Of a DNA stretch of 64,000 nt, positions 43,993-55,345 are shown one piece after another; position 1 is the stretch's first letter; the number at the start of each line of letters is the position of its first letter. Under the pieces are notes generated by a model. The model saw only the letters and a list, made by a program, of their open reading frames with translations. It made no database searches and was not told where the DNA came from. Source of the DNA: Ctena decussata. Lineage: Eukaryota > Mollusca > Bivalvia > Lucinida > Lucinidae. The stretch is taken from NCBI GenBank assembly GCA_963989385.1, contig OZ022509.1, positions 52,034,271 through 52,098,270 of the forward strand, in the 5' to 3' direction. A program made the translations under genes and the position numbers.

Positions 43993-46250
43993 TTTTAACC
44001 TTTCTTTTACATGAAAAACTAAGCAATATATAATAGATGTTTAGCCATAACAAATACTTTCAAAACTTCAATGACTAAATGACCTTGAATAAAAAGTGCA
44101 GTGTAGACCTGGGTTAGACGACTTCCAAAACAGCAGTCTAATCAGGGTCAGTACTATTTGATTTTCCCAGCAATTTCGACACACTGTCAGATGGTGAAAG
44201 TGGTAGGACAATTGCAGTAATGAAGATTTTGTTTCAACTTTAAGCTTAGAAAATGACTTGGCCATACATACTTATACACTCTTTACACTCCATATAATTT
44301 CAGCCAACGCTGAGAAGCAGCATATGTACTGTTAAATGAGCTTTTGAGCATTAAAATTGCAGCATGCATTTTTTATAACATATGTTTTGGCCCTCTGTAG
44401 AACTACCTTAATGAGGAGTTCTAATGAGGGGTTACAACATACATATTTACTTGTTAGTTGTTTACCCCCTTTTTAAGAGTGTAAACAACTAACAAGCATT
44501 TATTGATTCTTCCTAAGAAGAAACCAGAGATTTAATAAAATACATATTTATTATGAAATGCCAGGTTTGTCAAATACTAGCTCATCAGGTGGGGGTGGGG
44601 GCTGTCAGCTCTGCAATGCCCTTGGTTCATAAATTAAAATGCCACAGTGTGTTTATATACTCAGTGACCTTTTGAGGGATTTGCTCTAACTGTTGCCAAA
44701 AATCTCATGGAAATCTATCAGTAGGGGCAAATCTCATGCAAAAATTATATAATTTATAATAAATGGTACCTTAACTTTTCATTGAGAATGGAGAATTTCT
44801 CAAAATTTTAGTTCAATGAGATATGTTCTCTAATATGATTCTGAGTCACACTCACAAAAAACAAACAAATAAAAAGCACAGCTGTCCAGCAAACCAGAAA
44901 ACTTTATTAAATGTGTGGCAAAGGCTCAGGACTTGGTAATCCATTCTCTAAGTCGAATAATGGTAAGATATAAACATGATTAAACAAGAAAAATAATAGG
45001 CCAATATTTAGTGAGCCAAAGTGGAGTTATTCTTTATCATTTCTCTTCAAGTAAAATGTACATTTGTATGTTGTGGTGTCTCATCACAGTTGCTTTAGAT
45101 CAAAAATTAAGATTTAACACAAATTTCAAATGAACAAATTACTACTATATAGGTATTCTAAATGTATAAAGCTCTGATCAAATTATTATATTCACAATTT
45201 CACAAGCAGGCTGACATTGCCCTTCAGTGTTTTCCCTATAAGTATAAATAAATAAATATCCAAAATAAATTATAACAATAATAAGAAAAAAATTCTGGAG
45301 ACATTTCCACAAGTGATGGTTTTATGACAATGATTTTACAAAGACACAGCTGGAGCATGATAGCGATTCTGGGAATTCTGTCTTATTCAGCCATAAAAAC
45401 ATTTGTTGTGATCCATTAATAGAACCATCGATGCTCTTGCTGAAGTGCTTCTAATGAGAGGGCACAACAGGTGTTAATATGAAGCCCATTGATGCTGGTG
45501 CAACATTTATGGTGGAACTGTGTAATTGTTTTCATTCTAACATAGCCTTGACATGTAGAAGGACAAACAGCATTATGCAACATTCCACATAAAGTGCGGG
45601 GTCCAGCAGTTAGCAGGGTATGCCCCATTCATTATTTTGTGCTCTTATAATGATATAAAAAAGTTTGCTAGCATAATAAAGTCCTTAATATTTGGCCAAT
45701 AAATCAGAATTTTAATCCTCTGTGAAAATGCTTTTTAATAGGTTGGTGTGTGTGGGGGGGAGGGGGGGGGTTGACAGGAAGGGGCTACCTCTCATTCAAC
45801 TGCATTAAACTGCATCCCTTTACAGTCATGGCTCCTCTTTTAATGTTTTAATGTCTGTCATCAGCCCCCCCCCCCCCCGCCCCACGCACCTACCTCCCGT
45901 CTCAGCAACAGGCCAAGCATAAAAAGTATTTTGTTTGCAGTTGCCTATTAACTAGGATTTTTTGGAGAGTAGGTAGGTAGGCTTTCTTTTTAATCCCTGC
46001 AAACTATGAAAACAACAAAAACAAATAATAGTTCTACATAAAATGTCATACACAGTTACAGTATTTACCCATAATACTAAGATAACAGCATCCTGCATTT
46101 TTAACATATCCCTGTCACCCACAAATGGTGTACCCAAAATGTGCATGTATTAGGGAAAAATGCTGACCAAGATCAGACTGCTCCTGGGTCTACACTGCTT
46201 GCTCAGACCTGTTTGTCTTACTATGCAGGTTGATCATGGTAAATGTGCCC
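43993..46250. other. Gene-free AT-rich stretch
   Basis: No gene was recognised over more than 2 kb. Only low-complexity G, C and A tracts are visible (for example about 45753-45770 and 45865-45878). Confidence 0.45.
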
Positions 46251-46311
46251 TTAAATGAAAAAAAAAAAGATCTAGGGTGTCCCAAGTGGCCATGTTTTTT
46301 TGTTTTTTTTT

Positions 46312-46335
46312 TTTGGGGGGGGGGGGGGGGGGGTG
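46312..46335. repeat. Poly-T/poly-G tract
   Basis: A T run followed by about 20 G, which could form a G-quadruplex. Confidence 0.9.
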
Positions 46336-46539
46336 AATTTTGGTGGGTAGGTAGGCAGTTGCTATCTACCCACCAAAAGTGCAGGGTCCAGACTTTTTTT
46401 TGGAAATTTTGGGTGGAGCCAGGTTATTTTTTTTCACTGATTTTTGAGGCCAGATTATTTTTTGAAATCCCCTTATGAGCTAATTTATTTTTTTCTTGCA
46501 TATCCAAAGACAGGGAATTTTTTCGAAAGATATACCAGC

Positions 46540-46800
46540 CCTCCCCCCGCCCCCCCCCCCCCAGAATATCAACAGAGTTTTGACAGATGTTGGTGGGGGG
46601 AGGAGCGGGCGGGGGTGGACAGAATTCTTTAGCTGGGCGAGTGGTCTCAGAATGTGGGGCGCGTTGTCTTGGGGGAAGTTGTATGGGGGAGTTGTCTGAG
46701 AATCTGGGGCGAGTTGTCACCTGAAGGTGGGGCGACTTGTCTTGGGGCAAGATTTTTGTGGGGCGAGTTGTCTTGGGGCGAGTTGTCCGTATTTCGATTA
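46540..46800. repeat. G-rich minisatellite (GGGGCGAGTTGTCTT)
   Basis: A C-rich run near 46542-46562 is followed by about eight degenerate units of GGGGCGAGTTGTCTT or GGGGGAGTTGTCTGAGAATC. Overlapping open frames here on both strands are low complexity. Confidence 0.75.
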
Positions 46801-47849
46801 AAGCATGTCCTAGGTTTCACTTAAAATATTCATTTAAGATATTTATTATCATTCCGCATGCTCCTGCTTGTTCCAATTTCAATTAAATAGCCGGTCAATC
46901 ACTCAATGTTTTCGTTGTCGAACTTTGTGGTTGACCAGTGTGTTTGTTTTGCTTTCTCTCGTTCTCGGCGTGTAGCCTAAATTCAGAAGCCAAAAAAATC
47001 GCAGGGAGACAGACTAATGCAAAATCTTAATAAATTCATTGTATGCTAAATGATTACAAGCTTTACTATACCATAAATGAAGAAACAATTGGTCTCCTCA
47101 AGTCGATCCAGCTGAAAAATGTCTGTGTGTTGACAAACGCACGTGCCATGTATACGTAAAAATGACCAACTTCATTATCGATTTTCAACAAAAATAGACT
47201 TTCTCCCGAAGATATACCCCGTTAAAAGACGGTCGAATGTATGAACTACGGTTCAGTTATAATGGCATCTAATTTGGTTTTTGGGACAATTTTCTTTGCA
47301 AAATAACTTTGGGGTACTGTCGTAGGGTTTTACTTTTCTGAAAAATGGTTGTCAAACTGTGATCGTTGTTTTGGGTGTGCAAACTGCATTGAGGTACCGA
47401 TATGCGTCTGATTTCAATAACAAAACATCAAATTTCTTAATGATCTGGTCCGTTGGAAAACTATGACTGCATATCTTATCAAACGAGCATTATTTTTGGA
47501 CTGATTCTGTTCAAAATTTCCCGCCATTTTTTTCCGGCGAAAAAAAAGGATTATTTCTTTGTGCGTAGACGACCGCTCAGAAAATGATTTACTCAAATGT
47601 GATGAGTCTGCGTTCCCACTGCTAATGTAGTTTACATTCCAATAATTACATTGAGTCACGCGACGTCAATGACGTCAAAATAAACAATGGTTCTCTACAA
47701 TCTTATTGGACGTCGGCGACGCCATGACGGCATTCGCGCCGTTCCGCTGTTAGCAGAAAAATGCCGTGTAAATGTTTTATTGTTTCAATTTTAGCGCTTG
47801 CATAAGATTTTTCATCAAGGTTTTGATTGAAACGAATGTAAATATAAGC
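46801..47849. other. Gene-free stretch
   Basis: The part 47150-47560 is a diverged relative of 43300-43700. No gene was recognised. Confidence 0.4.
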
Positions 47850-47999
47850 AATGAACTTAATTTTTCTGAGGTTTATCGAAGTGTAAACTACATTGGGTCA
47901 CTAGCAAAGTTTACATGAACCCTTACATGAACCCCTTCACTTTGCTCGTGACCCAATGTAGTTTACACTTCGATAAACCTCAGAAAAATGAAATTCATT
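47850..47999. repeat. Foldback repeat, arms about 55 bases
   Basis: ATTTTTCTGAGGTTTATCGA, AGTGTAAACTACATTGGGTC and their complements, with a GCAAAG/CTTTGC inner part. Confidence 0.9.
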
Positions 48000-48402
48000 C
48001 CTTAAATAAAGTTGTATCTGTTCCTGACGTGATCAACTTCTGCCTTAATGTTTTAATTTTTTGATTTTGGTATCTTGTACAACGATACGTACTGCATCTT
48101 AAATGTCCCTGAGAATGTCCTCTGGCACTAGTTCTATAATGTTATTTGTATATTTTTATTGAACTTTAGAGAAGTCACTTTTTCTAATTTTCTACTTCAC
48201 AGCATCTTATCAATGACTTCTACGTTTTCTTTGTTAATTTCAAAAGTGTTGGATTCTGGTACAGGTATGTTTTGTTGATTCGTTCGTCTGTCAGAGTTCA
48301 AAATCATGACGGTATTATTGTTACAGAAAAATTCCGTCTCGCCTATCATTTTAAGGTTAGAACAGTGTATTCAGTCCTGTTCATGCATAAAGTCTAATAA
48401 CA
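48000..48402. other. Gene-free stretch
   Basis: No gene, repeat or signal was recognised. Confidence 0.4.
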
Positions 48403-48574
48403 TAGGGGTGAGTCGGGTAACTTCGGACAGGCGGGTAAATTCGGACATACCATAGCAAACAGTGAAAATCCAGATGAGACGGCTCATAATGAGCCGTCTT
48501 ATCAGGATTTTCACTGTTTGGCCAGTTATTGTTTTGTTTTAGTTCCGCTGTCCGAAGTTACCCGACTCTCTCCT
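48403..48574. mobile_element. TAGGGTAGAGT foldback MITE, copy 4
   Basis: Ends TAGGGGTGAGTCGGGTAACT and AGTTACCCGACTCTCTCCTA. The central hairpin is GAGACGGCTCATAATGAGCC, with CAGTGAAAATCC and its complement. Confidence 0.85.
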
Positions 48575-48770
48575 AATGAAATCGAATAGTATTTTCCACT
48601 TCCTTGGCTGCAAAAGTCTGTTGAATGGGTTGAATTAAAATCCAGAAATTAAAACAGCAACAAAAGTTGCGAACTTCCAAAAATATGAGACACTGACCTA
48701 AACACCACCTACACGTTTGGCTGCTCCAGTCATCACGAGCGTAGCTTGTGACAGGGAAGTTACTACGTAT

Positions 48771-49007
48771 CTATACTCTATGTATAATATTGTAATTCCT
48801 CAAACACCAGCAGTTATATCCCTGCGCCTGGCAACTTCTCCACCAGAAACGGGTAGAACACGCCAGAGGGCGTCCGCGACGACCGATTCTTTCGCTATCA
48901 ATGCATTCGTCATTGTGCCAGCGACAGTAGACTGACGTAGATTGGTCCGATGGTTGAAATTCGAAGAGCAAAGTTAGGCAAATAAAGCATAAGATTATGT
49001 ACCTCAT
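48771..49007 (-). CDS. Secreted six-cysteine peptide, gene 4 (reverse strand)
   Basis: A 78-residue precursor, the shortest of the four. The open frame extends upstream to 49082, but the start at 49007 is chosen because MRYIILCFICLTLLFEFQPS is a signal peptide aligned with the paralogues. It lies 7 bases after the acceptor TTATTTCATAG (AG at 49016-49015). The upstream extension is intronic. Cysteines are at 28, 35, 50, 59, 66 and 68, spaced 6-14-8-6-1. It has YCRWHNDEC, GRRGRPLAC and CQAQGYNCWC. A WW pair (FWWRS) replaces the P-R pair of other copies. It lacks the acidic tail of genes 2 and 3, so its mature part is the most basic by eye. It is intact and closest to gene 3. The role is unknown. 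Confidence 0.85.
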   Translation of the reverse strand: MRYIILCFICLTLLFEFQPSDQSTSVYCRWHNDECIDSERIGRRGRPLACSTRFWWRSCQAQGYNCWCLRNYNIIHRV

Positions 49008-49014
49008 TGCCGAC

Positions 49015-49684
49015 CTATGAAATAATAATAAGAAGAAGAAGTGTGAAAAGAACGAACGTTGACACATTCGTGGAATGAACACTCATTCATATCATTCCTA
49101 GGCCTCTGAAACAATGGCTTGCAAACAGTCATATCTACAAACAGTGTAAAGATATAGAGATCTATATAGCACGGGTTTTCTTGCTTCACTTTGTCGCAGA
49201 GATATGGTATAGATTTAGTCAAAGATCACAGTTGCTACACGAAGGACATTTTGCACAAAATCTTGCTCAAGCACACGATACGCACAATAATAATACTACA
49301 ATTTGGTTGGCTGCTTGCTTGCTTTGGGTTTAACGGCCCCTTTAGACAGTTTTTCATTCTATATCAAACCGCCTCTCGGAGAGAGGGAGAAAGGGAAATG
49401 ATAGACGAGCGAAAAACTATCAAAACAAACCCCACCCGCACCCACTGCAAGCACAGTAGGCCCTTGCCTTACTTTTATCCAAATTAGTAGTACGAATTAG
49501 TAGTACGTCCCGGCCCTGAAAGTTACCCAGCGTCATTGCCCGACCGCATCCACTCCTAATAATACTCCTGTGGCCGGAGTGAATTAATATTCGTGATCTG
49601 CCTGACAACAACATAACGGCGATAATTCACGGGTAAGGAATAACAGCGTCGTCATATGATAAACACATTTATATCATGACTTAC
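49015..49684 (-). other. Predicted 5' UTR intron of peptide gene 4
   Basis: Reverse-strand donor ACAAAG|GTAAGTCATG (G at 49684) and acceptor ending 49015. Length is 670 bases, close to the 681 of gene 1. A dispersed repeat (49312-49560) lies inside. Exon 1 would lie at about 49685-49740, with a TATA-like GTATAATT near 49763-49770. It is not homologous to exon 1 of genes 1 and 2 by eye. Confidence 0.4.
49312..49560 (+). repeat. GGGTTTAACGGCCC dispersed repeat, copy 2
   Basis: Matches 10395-10640 (GGGTTTAACGGCCCC; GAGAAAGGGAAA; CACCCGCACCCACTGCAAGC). Confidence 0.65.
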
Positions 49685-49789
49685 CTTTGTTTAAAGAAAC
49701 TATCTTCCTCAAAGTATTACTTTAACATAAGAAATCTGTAGCTTAACTGATCTTACTTTCATGAATTATACAAAAAGTGTGCGCTTCTT

Positions 49790-51538
49790 ACCTGGCTATG
49801 ATTTCTGGTCTGAAAATATGGTCAAAGGTGATAAACCTCAATGCCAATGGCCTCTGCGTTACAGAGGCTGCTGAGAAGAAATATCAAAATAGCATGTTCT
49901 GTCTGACAAGTGTCAGTGACCCGGTTTCAACATTTTCCAATAGGTTTTCTGGACTAAATTCCAAGTATCGCAGAAATCCACGAATGCGCTGGTGTAGTCT
50001 GGATCAACGTTGTCATAATATTATGTGTTTTTGAATTTCAGCCAAACCATAATACAAAAACACACTATGAATACTCGTAAACCGAAAACTATTTTCCTTT
50101 TTTAAAGAGTCTTTCAATTTAGTTTCAAAAGACAGCCGTAATGTTTTATTGAGTGGTCTGATTAGTAATTGAACTGCATCACAAAAAAAAAAAAAAAAAA
50201 CTGTTTGACCCTTTTTGGACTAGTGGACTTGTCTATTCTTATCATTTGGATAAGTCCATTTCTAGTTGAAGGGGTTTCTTATAGACGTTTATCATTTTTA
50301 TTGTACAAGGTTTGATCAAGAAGTAATGTCACTGTGTCCATTGCGCGCTTATCCATCGTAGCATTACTATAAAAATATATCAAGCTACACTGTAATTCAG
50401 TTCTAATTTACAGAATAAATATAAAGTTCGAATCTTTTTCCTTTCCAGATATATAGACGTTCAAAGTATGCCACCGACGCCATCGCGCCGCACGTTAGAA
50501 TAACGTTAATTACCTGAACATAAGTGTCAAAGGCAATCACAAATCAAAATAAAAAATAACGCCCAAAATCATATGAACATTTGATACGATGACGAAATAT
50601 ATTTCTGCCGCCCACTGTTGAAATTTTAATATCGTCACTGCAGTTTGAAATTCGTTAGAAAGTGCTAATGCTTGTTACTGCCGAGAGTAAAAATGTTGAT
50701 TTCTGACAAACGCGTGAGCGGATATATATGCGGTTTTGCCTTAAATTTGGAATATCACCATTAGAGACTCTAGAGCTGTTTAGTTAGGCAGGTGGTGATA
50801 TAACAAATACTATGGGGCTTGTGTAAAGGTGCAATCAGCGCGATACGGGTGCAGATGAGTCCCTAGAGGCTAGTCCAAAAACCGGAAGACCTTTATGTAC
50901 AATTTTAAACAATAACGTCACTGTTGTTCCGATCCCATATATAAAGATCGATGTCCTGCAATTCAAATATAGTGTAAATTCTTAAACTTGAGCCGCGGGG
51001 CTGTTCAAGTAATGTTAAAAGATGAGATAAACATGGGTGAACAGACATTAGAGCTTTGCTGGAACAACGAATATGCTACTTTGGACATGACACAATATCG
51101 AAACTTCGTCTGGTGCGTCAACAACGTCATTGACGTGCGACGCGTTTCGTTACCATGTCGTCTGTCTATCTCGATATCTTAGTTACTATGCACTATATTT
51201 TTATGATATTTTCAGATCACAATGCAAATAAATTGAGGTACTTGGATACGAAATTTTGTTGCTCTCTCTTTATTTTACACGATTTCATAGCTGCAGTGAC
51301 ATTACTTCTGGATCAACCCTCGTATTTTGTGCAGAAATTCCTGTAAGTAACAGTGTGAAATATGATCAAACGCCGCGTTCTGTGGCATCTCAACTGGGTC
51401 TGCACTTTTCGCAAATGTCCCCAAAAGTCGTTAAGTCACAAAAAATGTTCTATTTTTCATAAAAAAAATAAAAAATGACGGAAAAAAATTGGAAATAGAC
51501 CAATAAATTTTTTAAAGGAAATTAGCCACAGCAGACTA
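49790..51538. other. Gene-free stretch
   Basis: No gene was recognised. There is a poly-A run near 50181-50200 and a CTGCACTTT half-repeat of the ACAGTGTAGACCC family near 51395. Confidence 0.4.
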
Positions 51539-51625
51539 CCCACTATAGGCACACAACTTGAATCAACATTGAATCAACGTTGTTACGTTCACTTAAAGTT
51601 GATTCATCTTTGTATGCCTGCTGGG
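51539..51625. repeat. TTGATTCAAC palindromic repeat, copy 5
   Basis: Bounded by CCCACTATAGGCACAC and TGTATGCCTGCTGGG, with TTGAATCAACATTGAATCAA inside. Confidence 0.8.
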
Positions 51626-52286
51626 CTATGTCGATCTTCGGTATTTGGTGGGACATGTATTTATCAGATTCAGACCTATAGATAACTGGGAATATTTGGT
51701 CATATTTATGGATAGTTTTTTGTTAATTCTGCATAAAAACATATGTTGTGACGAGAAGGTTCAGATGAGGGGTCACAACATATAGTTTCAATGAAAAATA
51801 AGAAAAAAAATATCCTAAAGGACCAGTTGCCGTAAGGGGTTTTTCCTGGTACAATTATAATTGTATAATATTTTGTAAGCAATTAGGCCTGTGTAGGGGA
51901 CGTTCATCCATAAAAAGTTTAAGTCAAACGGAGCTTTGGTTTAATGTACACACAGTTTTAAAAGTGGATGGGGTAACTCCATACTAGTCGACCCTAATGA
52001 AACTAATTGGTAATTTATAATCTTCCAATAATAGATTGACTAAAGATTATGGCATATATTAAATAAGCAGTAGACACACTTTAAGATGCTATAAAGTTTC
52101 AGTGTCCACTACATATCTGTGCTAAAAAATACATCAATTTATTTGCAATTTTTAGATTTTTGTGTATTTTGCACCTACCAACTTTGCGGAAAACCATAAC
52201 GTTTCTCCATCATGCAATAGAATTGCCTTTCCCTTTGGTGCAAGTATTTGTCAATAACTGGACATTGCAGAATTATGAGCATTTTT

Positions 52287-54104
52287 AGCTCACCTGAGCC
52301 GAAGGCTCACAGGTGAGCTTATAGTATAGGCAGGCATCCGTCGTCCGTCGTCCGTCCGTCCGTCGTCCGTCCGTCCGTCGTCCGTCGTCCGTCAATACTT
52401 TCAAAAGACATCTCCTCTGAAACTACAAGGCACATTGTTACCAAATTTCATATATAGCATCTATAGGCAGGGGGAACCAATAATACTGTTTTTTATCCAA
52501 ATCGCTTTAGAACTTTGGTTGCTATGGCAACTTAAAGTTTCCATTGACTTGTATGGGAAAAATTGAAAATTTGCATTTATTGCTATGTCACTGCAGATAT
52601 TTTGACAAAACTTTTTCAGAAATGTTCCTTGAGTAGTCCTCTATCAACCACATGAAATTTATGTAAACTGCGCAATTAGGCTGGTTGCCATGGCAACCGA
52701 AAGGTTAAAAATAGAAAAGATATTCAAAAATCATCTCCTCAGAAACTATATTACCGATAAAGCTCAAACTTTACAGAAATGATATAGGTACTACCGTCTA
52801 TAAAAATACTGTTTTTCTTGACAATTGCTCCAGTAGTTTGGTTGCTATGGCAACTTAAAGTTGCCATTGACTTATAATGGGAAAATTGAAAATTTGCATT
52901 TATTGCTATGTGACTGCAGATATTTTGACAAAACTTTTACAGAAATGTTCCTTGAGTAGTCCTCTATCAATCACATGAAATTTATGTAAATTGCACAATT
53001 AGGTTGGTTGCCATGGCAACCGAATGGTTAAAAATAGAAAATATATTCAAAAATCATCTCCTCAGAAACTATACAACCAATAAAGCTCAAACTTCACAGA
53101 AAGGATCTAGGTACTACCGTCTATAAAAATACTGTTTTTCTTGGCAATTGCTCCAGCAGTTTGGTTGCTATGGCAACTTAAAGTTGCCATTGACTTATAA
53201 AATGGAAAATTGAAAATTTGCATTTATTGCTATGTGACTGCAGATATTTTGACAAAACTTTTACAGAAATGTTCCTTGAGTAGTCCTCTATCAACTACAT
53301 GAAATTTATGTAAATTGCACAATTTGACTGATTGCCATTGCAACTGAATGGTTAAAAATAGAAAAAAAAATTAAAAATATCATTTTTGCAGAAACTATGT
53401 GGCCGATAAAGCTCAAACTGTACAGAACGGATCTTTGTACAAGCCTCTATAGAATTACAGTTTTTTTTTGGCAATTGCTTCAGCGGATAGGTTGGTATGA
53501 CAACTTATAGTTTCCATTGAAATATAATGGGAAAAATGGAAAGCTGCAGTTTTTGCTATCTCCCTTCAGTTATTTTTGGATTTTTTATCTAAAGAAATGT
53601 TGCTTGAGTAGTCCTCTATGATTTCTATTAATTTTGTCCAAATTGCCGAATTTGATTTGTTGCCATGGCAATATTAAGGAAATATTTTAGAAAAAAATAT
53701 TTAAAAATCTTTTCCTCAAAAACCATATTGTGGGATGAAGCTGATTCTTTGCATACATGTTCATGACATTAGCCACCACGTAAATATTTTTTTTATTATT
53801 GTTGCCCACATGGTTTCATTACTATGGCATTTTAAAGTTTCCACTTGTACTGGGAAAAGTGCAAATTGGCATTTATTTCTGTGTTACAGCAATATTTAGG
53901 CAAAAAATTTTACAAACATGTTTTTTTTTTTTTATTGTAACTTCATCAAACTTGCTCATATTTACTAGGACAAGCATAACATGATAACAACTCAGTCAAA
54001 GTTGAAATTAGGCCGAATTGTACAACTTACTTCAGTGTTTCTTACTCTTGAGTGCTAAGGATGAATGGACTCAGGTGAGCTACAGGACCAATGGTCCTCT
54101 GGTT
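52287..54104 (+). mobile_element. Helitron-like non-autonomous element 2
   Basis: Begins AGCTCACCTGAGCCGAAGGC, then CTCACAGGTGAGC (hairpin), then a CCGTCGTCCGT run. It has about four to five units of roughly 310 bases (CAGAAACTATATTACCGATA; TTGGTTGCTATGGCAACTTA; AAATGTTCCTTGAGTAGTCC). It ends CTCAGGTGAGCTACAGG, then the hairpin AGGACCAATGGTCCT, then CTGG. The right arm of the host inverted repeat reads straight through (ATGAGCATTTTTCTGTAAAT), giving the empty site. The insertion is in a T run with no other target duplication. Confidence 0.8.
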
Positions 54105-55159
54105 CTGTAAATGTTCTGAAAATGCGTTATGTGCCCTTGAAAGCAGAAAATTGCGTTAAAAATCTGAAAAACATCAATCTTGTATGTCACAGATTCGTCA
54201 TTCATTCAAGTGCTCTTCAGAGTCCTACCATTCATAAAAACGGCTAAATAATAGTCATTATAAACAGCGATTCACTCGCATTTCCTGATAAAATGTGGGT
54301 AGATGTGCATATATAGCGTCATACAAAGAGCAAAAATTAGGGAAAGTTTATTTCTTGAAACGTAATAAAATTGCTCCAAAAATATAAATTTCTATTTCTG
54401 ATTTCCCCGTCGAGCGATTCAGTATAAGCAAACTTGAGAAATTGAAGGGCCATGCTTGTACATTGTATTTTTACTATTTTGTTTAAGTTAAGGCTATCGA
54501 AAGTAGGTCAGTTTAGTTGCCAATTTTTTTAAACCGATTAATGTGAAACTCATTGACGTTTTATTTGTTTAAAGTTAGCTAATAGCGGCCATTTACAATG
54601 ACGAAACTTACGTGAAAACCTTGCAGCGATACCTGACGATAAAATAAGAATTTATACCACCGATAGAGCAATGGTGCCTTGAATATTCTGACATAAATAA
54701 TTGAGAAAAAATGTTAATTCAGATCAGACCAGAGTCTGCACTGTTTACCAACCATGATATGAAGCATTGTCGTATGAAATAAATAGACTTCTCTAAGATC
54801 GAAGATGGAAAAGCCCATTATAAACATAGTTAATGTGTCCTAATATTTACACAAACTACGTTGTTTTCAAAGGTGTAATCAAACCTACATTTTTTATCTT
54901 AAAGCATGTGAGAGCAGGGGGTTCTCAGTTCGGCCTTTAAACTCTTAAGTCATAAAAATGACTAAATGGTCAAAATACAATGTACAGGCTTCGGTCCACA
55001 GTCATTGCTGATTCTGTTTAAATGCGTCGCTAGACGGGTAACCAGAAACTAAAACTGTGTTTTGTGGAGCAATTTGTCATTATTTGAAAGCCTCGCTCGT
55101 GATTGTTTGCCAGTTATATGACACTGTTTATATATCACCCCACATTTTATGACCAAACA

Positions 55160-55345
55160 TGGAGCCCCTGTACTTCAGTAGACTTAGCGCTGGCCTGCTT
55201 ATCTAGAGGTTCAAATTGCAAGCCCCGCTGGAGGCGGGATTTTTTTCAATTGCAAACGGGGTTTCATTGCATACAGCCATACATTATCACCCACAAATCG
55301 TCCTGACATGATTGAAATACTGTTAAAAAGGAAGTAAAATCATAA
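55160..55345 (+). repeat. SINE-like repeat
   Basis: A head-like AGACTTAGCGCTGGCCTGC is followed by GGGGTTTCATTGCATACAGC and TGACATGATTGAAATACTGT, then a AAAGGAAGTAAAATC tail. Parts match 5385-5480 (reverse) and 31310-31375. Confidence 0.5.
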
